A stretch of DNA of 5,453 nt from Bradyrhizobiaceae bacterium (lineage in GTDB: Bacteria; Pseudomonadota; Alphaproteobacteria; Rhizobiales; Xanthobacteraceae), in assembly GCA_016793685.1 (NCBI GenBank), contig JAEULX010000197.1, positions 1 to 5,453 on the forward strand, in the 5' to 3' direction. The position numbers and the translations under genes were made by a program. The notes under the pieces are model-generated. The model was given only the letters and a program-made list of their open reading frames with translations, was not told where the DNA came from and did no database searches. Position 1 is the stretch's first letter, and every line of letters starts with the position of its first letter. This document shows positions 1 through 5,415 of the stretch, piece after piece.

Positions 1-1
1 G

Positions 2-514
2 ACCGATGCGTGGCAAGAAACGGGCTGGAGCACCCGCAGCGATTGCGCCGAGCTGTTGGCGCGTTTTTCCGATCGGAACTGGGCCCATCCGGCGCGCAAA
101 CTGCTGGCGACGCCCAGACAATGGCTGAAATGGGCGCTCTACGATCGCCCCCCGATGGACCGTTGGGGCCGCGGCCCGGCGACCCTCCTGGGCGACGCCG
201 CGCACCCGATGCTGCCGTTCCTCGCGCAAGGGGCTGCCATGGCGATCGAGGATGCCGCCGTGCTCGCCCATGCGCTGTCCCGCGCACCGGGTGGCACGGC
301 TTCTGCATTACGCTTTTACGAGAGCCAGCGCCGGTCGCGGACCGCACGGGTGCAAGCGGCGGCGCGCGCCAACGATCGCATCTACCATCTGGGTGGACCC
401 GCGGCCGCAATCCGCGATCTCGCCATGCGGACCGTTCTCGGCGGCGATGTTCTGCTCAGCCGCTACGACTGGATCTACCGCTGGCGTCCGCCCGCCGAGC
501 CCGTGGGGTCATGA
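2..514 (+). CDS. FAD-dependent aromatic monooxygenase (salicylate hydroxylase-like), C-terminal part
   Basis: The open frame runs from the left edge to TGA at 512-514 and gives the last 170 residues of the protein; the N-terminal half, with the GxGxxG dinucleotide-binding fold, lies outside the window. The diagnostic segment is GDAAHP at 191-208, followed by MLPFLAQGAAMAIEDA. This is the conserved FAD ribityl/pyrophosphate-binding motif of group A flavoprotein monooxygenases (PF01494-type). The preceding WALYDRPPMDRWGRG stretch is typical of the salicylate hydroxylase and 3-hydroxybenzoate 6-hydroxylase branch. Such enzymes are soluble, use NAD(P)H and O2, and hydroxylate an aromatic ring, sometimes with decarboxylation. 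The substrate cannot be read from this fragment. The C-terminus looks intact, with no frameshift. The next gene begins 2 nt after the stop, so the two are probably co-transcribed. The family call is strong; the exact reaction is inference. Confidence 0.9.
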   Translation, partial: TDAWQETGWSTRSDCAELLARFSDRNWAHPARKLLATPRQWLKWALYDRPPMDRWGRGPATLLGDAAHPMLPFLAQGAAMAIEDAAVLAHALSRAPGGTASALRFYESQRRSRTARVQAAARANDRIYHLGGPAAAIRDLAMRTVLGGDVLLSRYDWIYRWRPPAEPVGS

Positions 515-515
515 G

Positions 516-1946
516 ATGACCGAATCTACGCGAGCGAAATTCAACGCGCGGCTCGACTGGGCCCTGGTGCCGGCGATGGTCGTGCTGCTGATGTGGCCGG
601 CCTTGTGGAACGGCTTCCCGATGATCTTTCCCGACATCGGCGGATATCTGCTGCGGCCGCTCGAGGGCACGCTCGAACTCGGCCGGTCGGCCGCGTTCGG
701 AGCGTATCTCGCCGCCGGGCTTTCGCTCGATTTCTGGCCGAACGTGCTGATCCAGGCGGCCGGGACCGTTTTTGTCATTCGAATTTTGTTGCGCGCGCAC
801 GGCCTCGGGGGACGGCCATGGCTCGCTTTCGTCCTGGTCGCCGCACTCGCGGCATTCACCGCACTGCCCTGGTACGTCTCGCTGCTGATGCCGGGAATTT
901 GGGCGGGATGGGCCGTGCTCGCGCTTTATCTGCTCGCCTTCCGGCGCGACGCGCTGCACCGGTTCGAGATGCTCACGCTCGGCGGGATGATCGTGTTTGC
1001 GATCGCTGCGCACATGGCGACGCTTGCGCTCTGCCTCGGCCTGACCGTCTGCTTCGCGCTGATCCGCCTCGCCGCGCCGTCGGTGGGCATCCCGCGCCCG
1101 CGGCTAGGCGCTGCGGCGACAACCCTTGTGGCGGGCGCCCTGCTCTGCCCGGCGTCGAACTATCTCATTGCGGGCGAATTCGCCCTTACCCCCGGCGGCA
1201 CCACCTTCGTGTTCGGCCGGCTGGTCCAGGACGGCCTGATCGAGCGCTATCTCGACGATCACTGTCCGGACAAGCAGATCAAGCTCTGCCGCTATGAGGC
1301 GGCGCTGCCCGATACCGCCGACGAGTGGCTGTGGACCCAATCGAGTCCGATCCACAAGCTCGGCGGCTGGGAAGCCTATTCCCCGGAGTCGCGCCGCCTC
1401 ATCCTCGCGACGCTGCGCCTCTACCCGTGGCAGCATTTCGCCACGGCGATCGAGGCGGCGATCGACCAGTTCCTGTCGTTCCGCACCACCCTGTCGGTCA
1501 ATCCCGACGATAATTTCCACGTTATCGGCACGTTCGAACGCATTCTGTCCCCGGAGGCGAATGCGCGGTTCCTGGCGGCGCGCCAGCAGCGGGATCAGCC
1601 GGACGTGAGCATCCTCAATGTCGTGCATGTGCCGGTGGCGGCGGCCAGCCTGGCCCTGGTCGTCTTGATCGCCGTGTTCGGGCCCGCGCGCTTTGGCCCA
1701 TTCACGCGCGCGCTGTGCGCGACGGTCCTTCTTGCCCTGCTGGGCAACGCGACCATCTGCGGCGTGCTGTCGAATCCGAACGACCGGTATCAGGGCAGAC
1801 TGGTCTGGCTTGCCGTTCTCGCCGCCGGCATCGCGATCGGCAGCTGGCGGCAACGCAGCGCTATGGCGCAAGAGCCCCTCGCCACCACGAACGCCGCTGG
1901 CAAGGATCGCTCTCTACGAGAAGCGTCGGCATTCGAATCTAATTGA
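516..1946 (+). CDS. Multi-pass inner-membrane protein, unnamed; possible GT-C type glycosyltransferase
   Basis: The 476-residue product starts at ATG 516; the frame stays open further upstream, but that part overlaps the monooxygenase coding region. The start lies 2 nt past the preceding stop, with a weak GTGGGG at 503-508 as possible ribosome binding site. Hydrophobic segments lie near residues 16-36, 57-92, 102-120, 123-142, 151-188, 198-219, 366-388, 396-416 and 427-444, so roughly nine to eleven membrane spans. A hydrophilic loop of about 145 residues lies in between (about 221-365). The loop after the first span reads NGFPMIFPDIGGYL (residues 32-45, Asp40). An acidic residue in this place, followed by Gly/Tyr, is a usual feature of GT-C membrane glycosyltransferases, and NPNDRYQGRLVWL near the C-terminus also recalls that group. 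Two Cys (250 and 258) in the large loop could form a disulfide. I do not recognise the family with certainty; a transporter or another polytopic protein is possible. The last 30 residues are hydrophilic and look disordered. Confidence 0.88.
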   Translation: MTESTRAKFNARLDWALVPAMVVLLMWPALWNGFPMIFPDIGGYLLRPLEGTLELGRSAAFGAYLAAGLSLDFWPNVLIQAAGTVFVIRILLRAHGLGGRPWLAFVLVAALAAFTALPWYVSLLMPGIWAGWAVLALYLLAFRRDALHRFEMLTLGGMIVFAIAAHMATLALCLGLTVCFALIRLAAPSVGIPRPRLGAAATTLVAGALLCPASNYLIAGEFALTPGGTTFVFGRLVQDGLIERYLDDHCPDKQIKLCRYEAALPDTADEWLWTQSSPIHKLGGWEAYSPESRRLILATLRLYPWQHFATAIEAAIDQFLSFRTTLSVNPDDNFHVIGTFERILSPEANARFLAARQQRDQPDVSILNVVHVPVAAASLALVVLIAVFGPARFGPFTRALCATVLLALLGNATICGVLSNPNDRYQGRLVWLAVLAAGIAIGSWRQRSAMAQEPLATTNAAGKDRSLREASAFESN

Positions 1947-1956
1947 CCCGCAGAGC

Positions 1957-1982
1957 GATCGCGTGGCCGCGGCTTCGCGATC
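1957..1982. terminator. Possible bidirectional hairpin between convergent genes
   Basis: GATCGCG (1957-1963) and CGCGATC (1976-1982) form a perfect 7-bp inverted repeat with a 12-nt loop, in the 70-nt gap between the membrane-protein stop (1946) and the lipoprotein stop (2017). A GCCGCGGC palindrome lies in the loop. No T-run follows on either strand, so the support is position and symmetry only. It could serve both converging transcripts, or it may be chance in GC-rich DNA. Confidence 0.3.
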
Positions 1983-2016
1983 CAGCGAATCAAGGTTGCC
2001 CGGCGCTCGAGCGGTT

Positions 2017-2502
2017 TCAGACCGGAGTCCAGCTTCCGTCCGGGTTGCGGCAGGCGGTGCCGCGCGCGCTTTCCGGCCGTCCGTCGATGTAGATCGTATG
2101 CGTGAAGGGACGGCACTGCGCGCCGCCCCGGTCATAGGCGGCGCCGGGCACGATGGTGCCGTAGCGTCCCGAATCCGGATTGCGCCAGGTGACCGGCCTG
2201 CCGGAGGGACCGTTTTCCAGCGCCGCCACCTGCGCCGCATAGGCGCGCCGGCGGTCCTCGTCATCGAGCGCCGCGCCGATGCGGTTGCCGATCAACCCGC
2301 CGATCGCCGCCCCGGCGACGCTCGCGGCGACCCGAGCGCCGGGGGTGCCGCCGATCGTCGACCCCACCGCCGCGCCGGTCAGCGCTCCCACCAGCGTTCC
2401 GGTGTTCTCGCGCGGACCGGTTCCGGTCACGGGATCGCCGGCGCAGGCCGCGAGGGCGAAACCGGACAGCCCGACGGTCAGAAGGGTGATCTTCGAGAGC
2501 AT
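2017..2502 (-). CDS. Glycine-zipper surface-antigen-like outer-membrane lipoprotein
   Basis: The product has 161 residues if it starts at the ATG at 2502. Residues 1-20 are a lipoprotein signal ending in the lipobox LAAC, with Cys20 as the lipidated residue. Ala follows it, which does not suggest inner-membrane retention. Residues 35-78 are rich in small residues with regular glycines (GALTGAAVGSTIGG, then VAGAAIGGLIGNRIGAALDDED). This is the glycine-zipper 2TM type found in the rickettsial 17-kDa surface antigen and related lipoproteins. The C-terminal half (about 101-161: RNPDSGRYGTIVPG, then CRPFTHTIYIDGRPESARGTACRNPDGSW) is a compact domain with two Cys (130, 151), of a kind common in Hyphomicrobiales. 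The likely role is structural, in the outer membrane or periplasm; no specific function is known to me. A GGGGGGAGA ribosome binding site sits 6 nt before ATG 2502. An in-frame ATG at 2529 would add nine residues. The gene lies downstream of the sensor kinase on the same strand, 134 nt away, so read-through is possible. Confidence 0.9.
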   Translation of the reverse strand: MLSKITLLTVGLSGFALAACAGDPVTGTGPRENTGTLVGALTGAAVGSTIGGTPGARVAASVAGAAIGGLIGNRIGAALDDEDRRRAYAAQVAALENGPSGRPVTWRNPDSGRYGTIVPGAAYDRGGAQCRPFTHTIYIDGRPESARGTACRNPDGSWTPV

Positions 2503-2508
2503 GCGCGT

Positions 2509-2517
2509 CTCCCCCCG
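2509..2517 (-). promoter_or_regulatory. Ribosome binding site of the lipoprotein, deciding the ATG at 2502
   Basis: On the minus strand GGGGGGAGA ends 6 nt before ATG 2502 (sequence GGGGGGAGACGCGCATG). This is normal Shine-Dalgarno spacing, and the start gives a standard 20-residue lipoprotein signal. It is the reason for preferring 2502 over the in-frame ATG at 2529. Confidence 0.6.
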
Positions 2518-2530
2518 CGGCGGCGTCATC

Positions 2531-2552
2531 CGGCGCAGCGCCGCTTCTCCTT
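2531..2552 (-). promoter_or_regulatory. Second Shine-Dalgarno plus small hairpin in the lipoprotein leader
   Basis: Read on the minus strand, AAGGAG (2552-2547) is followed by AAG and then by CGGCGCTGCGCCG (2543-2531), which can fold as a 5-bp stem with a CTG loop. The in-frame ATG at 2529 comes directly after it. AAGGAG is 17 nt from this ATG in linear sequence, too far for normal use, but only a few nt away if the hairpin is folded. The block may be an alternative start site or a leader structure. The repeat is visible directly; the function is inference. Confidence 0.35.
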
Positions 2553-2594
2553 AAGTCCCGGCATCACAAAAATGCGAGGAATGGGGCGAAACTT

Positions 2595-2622
2595 GGCCGC
2601 CCAGCAGAACTTATGGGTGGCC
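2595..2622 (-). terminator. Possible hairpin just after the sensor-kinase gene
   Basis: GGCCGCCC (2595-2602) and GGGTGGCC (2615-2622) pair over 8 positions around a 12-nt loop. On the minus strand, the one that matters here, one position is an A/C mismatch; on the plus strand it is a G-U pair. The hairpin starts about 14 nt past the kinase stop (2637), a fitting place for an operon terminator. The T-run after it is poor (TTT only), so this is a weak candidate. Confidence 0.27.
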
Positions 2623-2636
2623 GCGGTCGCGGCGGG

Positions 2637-4016
2637 CTACCCTGCCCCGGGCAGAACGAGTTCGGCGCGCAGGCCGCCGATGGGGGCTGTCGAGAGGTTG
2701 AGGCCGCCGCCATAGAGCGAGGCAAGCTCGAGCACGATGGAGAGGCCGAGGCCCGAGCCCGGCTTGGTCTCGTCGAGCCTTCGGCCGCGCTGGGCGACCT
2801 GCTCGCGCTCGGCTGCCGACAGGCCGGGGCCGTCATCGTCGATGATCAGGCGGATTGCGGGGGCGCGTTTCTTGTCGGCCTGAGTCTCCGCCTCGACCCT
2901 GATCGACACCCGCGAAGCCGCCCATTTACAGGCATTGTCGACGAGATTGCCGACCATTTCCTCGAGGTCCTGACGCTCGCCGAGGAAGCGGACCGGCTCG
3001 GGCGTATCGACGTCGATGACGATGCCCCGGTCGTGGTGCAGCTTCTCCATCATGCGGGCGAGCGCGGTGACCACCGGCGCCACCTCGGTCACGACGCCGA
3101 CGACGGTCAGCCGGGCCGCAATGCGCGCCCGCTCCAAGTGCCGCGTGACCTGGTCGCGCATGATGTCGGCCTGCTCGCGCATCTTGCCGGCGAACGACCG
3201 GTCGGGGTGCGCGGCGGCCTCGTTGACGATCACCGAGAGCGGGGTCTTGAGCGCATGCGCCAGATTGCCGACATGGGTGCGCGCACGCTCGACCACCTGC
3301 CGGTTGGCCTCGATCAGCGCATTGGTTTCGCGCGCGAGCGGTTCGATTTCGACGGGAAACTGGCCTTCCAGCCGCTCGCTGCGGCCGGCGCGGATCGCCG
3401 CGAGGCTTTCGGAGATGCGCTTGAGCGGGGCGAGCCCGAACCGCACCTGGAACATGGTGATGAGCAGGAGCACGGCCGCGAGAATGACGAAGGTGATCGC
3501 CAGCGTCTGATTGAAGGCGTGCAGCTCCTCCTCGATTTCCTGGGGGTCGCCCGCGACCGAAACGAGATAGCGGCCCTCTTCGCCGAGATCGACCGTGCGC
3601 TCGACCAGCCGCAACCTTTGGTCCTCCGGCCCGTCCACGTAGGCGCGGCGGGTGCCGTCGGTGGTCGCCGGCACGCCGCGCTCGACCAGGTGCGGCAGGG
3701 TGCCGTCCCACAACGAGCGGGACACGCGGGTCTCGGGCTTGGGCGCGTTCAGGCGAAAGACCTGCCAGTACCAGCCGGAGAGAGGAAGATCGAACAGCGG
3801 CTCGCCCAGCGACAGGGAGCCGTGGTCACTCCCGTCCTCGGGAGCGGCGACGGCAGCAACCAGCGTCCGCAGGTAAACGCCGAGCCGCCGGTCGAAGGAG
3901 CGCTCGACCGCGTCGTGATAGAGCGAGGACAGGCTGATCCCGGTGGCGAGCAGGATGACCACGGTCCAGGTGGTGGCGGAGAGGAAAAGCCGGAAGGCGA
4001 GCGAATTCGTGCGCAT
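2637..4016 (-). CDS. feuQ: FeuQ-like (PhoQ-type) membrane sensor histidine kinase
   Basis: A full-length 459-residue kinase. The first membrane span is near residues 10-32, a periplasmic sensor domain covers about 33-170, and the second span is near 171-190. A HAMP-like linker follows (about 191-243), then the dimerisation/phosphoacceptor helix with NLAHALKTPL (His254). The ATPase domain has the N box NLVDNACKWA (357-366), the G1 box DDGPGL (394-399) and the G2 box GSGLGLSIV (420-428). All catalytic motifs are present. The HALKTPL H-box belongs to the PhoQ subgroup, and the sensor stretch FDLPLSGWYWQVFRL is, from memory, typical of rhizobial FeuQ. In Sinorhizobium meliloti FeuQ phosphorylates FeuP and responds to low osmolarity, controlling cyclic glucan export. 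A membrane-proximal acidic run (QEIEEE, about 159-164) stands out. The ATG is 5 nt past the regulator stop with only a weak GAGAG before it, which suggests translational coupling. The kinase family is certain; the name rests on similarity by eye and on gene order. Confidence 0.9.
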   Translation of the reverse strand: MRTNSLAFRLFLSATTWTVVILLATGISLSSLYHDAVERSFDRRLGVYLRTLVAAVAAPEDGSDHGSLSLGEPLFDLPLSGWYWQVFRLNAPKPETRVSRSLWDGTLPHLVERGVPATTDGTRRAYVDGPEDQRLRLVERTVDLGEEGRYLVSVAGDPQEIEEELHAFNQTLAITFVILAAVLLLITMFQVRFGLAPLKRISESLAAIRAGRSERLEGQFPVEIEPLARETNALIEANRQVVERARTHVGNLAHALKTPLSVIVNEAAAHPDRSFAGKMREQADIMRDQVTRHLERARIAARLTVVGVVTEVAPVVTALARMMEKLHHDRGIVIDVDTPEPVRFLGERQDLEEMVGNLVDNACKWAASRVSIRVEAETQADKKRAPAIRLIIDDDGPGLSAAEREQVAQRGRRLDETKPGSGLGLSIVLELASLYGGGLNLSTAPIGGLRAELVLPGAG

Positions 4017-4021
4017 CGCTC

Positions 4022-4693
4022 TCAGCGCGCGTCGGCGGGCGGCGTCAGCAGGTAGCCGAGCCCGCGCACGGTCTGGATGACCTCGACGCCGAGCTTCTTG
4101 CGGATGCGCCCGACGAACACCTCGATGGTGTTCGAGTCGCGGTCGAAATCCTGATCGTAGAGGTGCTCGACGAGCTCAGTGCGCGACACCACGCGCCCGG
4201 TATGATGCATGAGGTAGGACAGCAGCCGGTATTCGTGCGAGGTGAGCCGAACCAGAACGCCATCGACGGTGACGCGCCCGGTGCGCGAATCAAGCCGCAC
4301 CGGCCCGCACAGGAATTCGCTCTTGGCGTGTCCGACCGAGCGGCGCAACAGCGCGCGAATACGTGCGAGCACCTCTTCGAGATGGAAGGGCTTGGCCACG
4401 TAGTCGTCGGCGCCGGCGTCGAAGCCCTGTACCTTGTCGCTCCAGCGATCGCGGGCGGTCAACAGCAACACCGGCATCGCCCGGCCGCTGCGCCGCCATG
4501 CTTCGAGCACCGAAATTCCGTCGAGCTTGGGCAATCCGATGTCGAGGATCACCGCGTCATAGGGCTCGGTTTCGCCGAGATAGTGCGCCTCCTCGCCGTC
4601 GAAGGCGCGGTCGACCACGTAACCGGCGTCGGTCAGCGCGGTCGCGAGCTGGCGGTTCAGGTCTGGATCATCCTCGACGACGAGAAGCCGCAT
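4022..4693 (-). CDS. feuP: FeuP-like OmpR/PhoP-family response regulator
   Basis: The 223-residue product has the normal length for this family. The receiver domain (about 1-118) has the acidic pocket E7/D8/D9, the phosphoacceptor Asp51 in ILDIGLP, Thr79 in LLLTARD and Lys101 in AKPF. A winged-helix DNA-binding domain follows (about 128-218): LTSHEYRLLSYLMHH, then RTELVEHLYDQDFDRDSNTIEVFVGRIRKK and TVRGLGY. The DQDFDRDSNTIEVF segment and the GETEPYDAVILDIGLP context match rhizobial FeuP closely as I remember it. FeuP is activated by FeuQ and regulates transcription, including the cyclic glucan exporter gene ndvA in S. meliloti. Targets here are unknown. The start ATG at 4693 is preceded by TAGGAT, in which AGGA overlaps the stop codon of the upstream gene, so translation is probably coupled. 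The kinase follows after 5 nt. No truncation or missing key residue is seen. Confidence 0.93.
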   Translation of the reverse strand: MRLLVVEDDPDLNRQLATALTDAGYVVDRAFDGEEAHYLGETEPYDAVILDIGLPKLDGISVLEAWRRSGRAMPVLLLTARDRWSDKVQGFDAGADDYVAKPFHLEEVLARIRALLRRSVGHAKSEFLCGPVRLDSRTGRVTVDGVLVRLTSHEYRLLSYLMHHTGRVVSRTELVEHLYDQDFDRDSNTIEVFVGRIRKKLGVEVIQTVRGLGYLLTPPADAR

Positions 4694-4699
4694 GACGAT

Positions 4700-4706
4700 T
4701 TATCCT
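4700..4706 (-). promoter_or_regulatory. feuP ribosome binding site overlapping the upstream stop codon
   Basis: On the minus strand CTAGGATAAATCGTCATG joins the two genes. The TAG stop of the PepSY-like gene (4707-4705) shares its AG with the AGGA Shine-Dalgarno, which lies about 9 nt before ATG 4693. Ribosomes ending the first gene therefore stop on the loading site of feuP, an arrangement that favours coupled translation. Confidence 0.55.
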
Positions 4707-5214
4707 AGCGCGGCCCGTGGATGACCGTGCCGGTACCGGCGTCCACCGTCGCGCGCAGCACTTTGCCACCTCGTGCTAATACTGTCAGCAGGTAGACGAG
4801 CTTGCCGTCCCGCTCGCACAGCCGGGCGTTCAAAAGGGTGTCGCGGCGGCCCTTGACCGCCCGCGCCGCTTTCGCCAGGGGAACGACGGTCCGGGCGGCG
4901 ATACGCGCGCGCTGCTCCTGGCGCGACAGGCAATGCCCGCCGGAATCGCTGCTGCGCGCCGGCGCCGCATCGTTGCCGCGCGCTTTTTCGGCGATCTCGG
5001 TGGCGCCCGCCCGCGGCGGGTTGATCAGGGAAAGGGCTGCCAGGGACAGGGCGGCGGCCAGTAAGACCGTGCCGATGGCTCGGGGGGATCGGGCGGAAGG
5101 CCCGCGCGCCGGCTCACCTCCGGTGGTCCGGAGAGGCGTCGCAGCGAAGACGGGAAACCCATATGCCCGTTTGGCGGGAAATGTGCGCGTGGCCAACGCC
5201 ACTTTCGTTCTCAT
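4705..5214 (-). CDS. Secreted PepSY-like small protein, candidate FeuN-type modulator of the kinase
   Basis: The frame encodes 169 residues from ATG 5214. A hydrophobic stretch (about 47-65) followed by PPRAGA (66-71) looks like a signal peptide with cleavage near residue 71, leaving about 98 residues outside the cytoplasm. The exported part has a flexible linker, then a domain (about 95-169) with a basic helix (RQEQRARIAARTVVPLAKAA), a strand-rich end LVYLLTVLARGGKVLRATVDA and the final TGTVI. This helix-plus-hairpin layout with VDAGTG is typical of PepSY domains. Cys95 and Cys133 could pair. It lies 11 nt upstream of feuP, the place taken in S. meliloti by feuN, which encodes a small periplasmic protein that restrains FeuPQ signalling. 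I infer the same role. The start is doubtful: the 46 residues before the hydrophobic stretch are unusually many, and the only in-frame candidates are ATG 5214, GTG 5202 and TTG 5196. A poor AAGG lies 3 nt before ATG 5214. Confidence 0.72.
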   Translation of the reverse strand: MRTKVALATRTFPAKRAYGFPVFAATPLRTTGGEPARGPSARSPRAIGTVLLAAALSLAALSLINPPRAGATEIAEKARGNDAAPARSSDSGGHCLSRQEQRARIAARTVVPLAKAARAVKGRRDTLLNARLCERDGKLVYLLTVLARGGKVLRATVDAGTGTVIHGPR

Positions 5215-5293
5215 GACCTTACCAGCGAACCGACTCGTCCTGCCCGTCTCCCCACGCTCACCTAAATTGCCGCCGCGGCAAGACTACGGCAGA

Positions 5294-5315
5294 CCCGCGC
5301 CGCAATCGGCGCGGG
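5294..5315. terminator. Perfect 9-bp GC-rich hairpin with a 4-nt loop
   Basis: CCCGCGCCG (5294-5302) and CGGCGCGGG (5307-5315) are exact inverted repeats around CAAT. It is the strongest stem in the window. No T-run follows on either strand. It may terminate a gene beyond the right edge, or, if the operon promoter lies further right, it would sit in a long feu leader. Symmetry is visible directly; the role is open. Confidence 0.4.
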
Positions 5316-5343
5316 GGTGCCCACGGGCCGGCTGGGCTCCGGA

Positions 5344-5356
5344 CATACCCGGTATG
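5344..5356. promoter_or_regulatory. 13-bp dyad CATACCCGGTATG, possible operator
   Basis: CATACC and GGTATG are perfect inverted halves around a single C, about 130 nt upstream of the PepSY-like gene start. The A/T bases inside the half-sites stand out from the GC-rich surroundings. Such an odd-centred dyad suits a dimeric DNA-binding regulator. No known motif was matched. Confidence 0.35.
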
Positions 5357-5398
5357 GGCCGGAAACGGCGCGCCCTTCAGATAGGACCGGCAGGCGGG

Positions 5399-5415
5399 TC
5401 ATTGTAGTCTCATTG
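5399..5415 (-). promoter_or_regulatory. CAATGA direct repeat with 11-bp period, candidate OmpR/PhoP-family regulator site
   Basis: On the minus strand CAATGA-GACTA-CAATGA is a perfect hexamer repeat with a 5-bp spacer. OmpR/PhoB/PhoP-type regulators bind as head-to-tail dimers to such repeats, one per helical turn. The site is upstream of an operon that encodes a regulator of this type, so autoregulation by FeuP is a natural guess. It lies about 185 nt before the first gene, and could instead serve a gene beyond the right edge. Confidence 0.4.

Noticed and set aside
252..515. N-terminal extension of the membrane-protein frame back to an ATG at 252.
   Set aside because: The extension lies over the conserved monooxygenase sequence and is Arg/Pro-rich; the ATG at 516 directly before the first hydrophobic span is a far better start.
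456..1013. A 185-codon minus-strand frame opposite the membrane-protein gene; similar frames at 1104-1871 and 1790-2264.
   Set aside because: All are charged, low-complexity shadows of the hydrophobic protein or of the lipoprotein, without start signals or family features.
2561..2575. The A-rich GCATCACAAAAATGC as a terminator or promoter of the lipoprotein gene.
   Set aside because: Only a 4-bp stem, and no -35/-10 pair with proper spacing could be found around it.
2613..4055. A 480-codon open frame on the plus strand, antisense to the kinase gene.
   Set aside because: It lies opposite a kinase with all catalytic motifs, its product is a His/Asp/Arg/Gly-rich low-information sequence with no recognisable domain, and long antisense frames are expected from codon bias in high-GC DNA.
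4802..5407. A 201-codon plus-strand frame across the PepSY-like gene and control region.
   Set aside because: It has no domain, no plausible ribosome binding site, and an Arg/Ala/Pro-rich composition typical of an antisense shadow.
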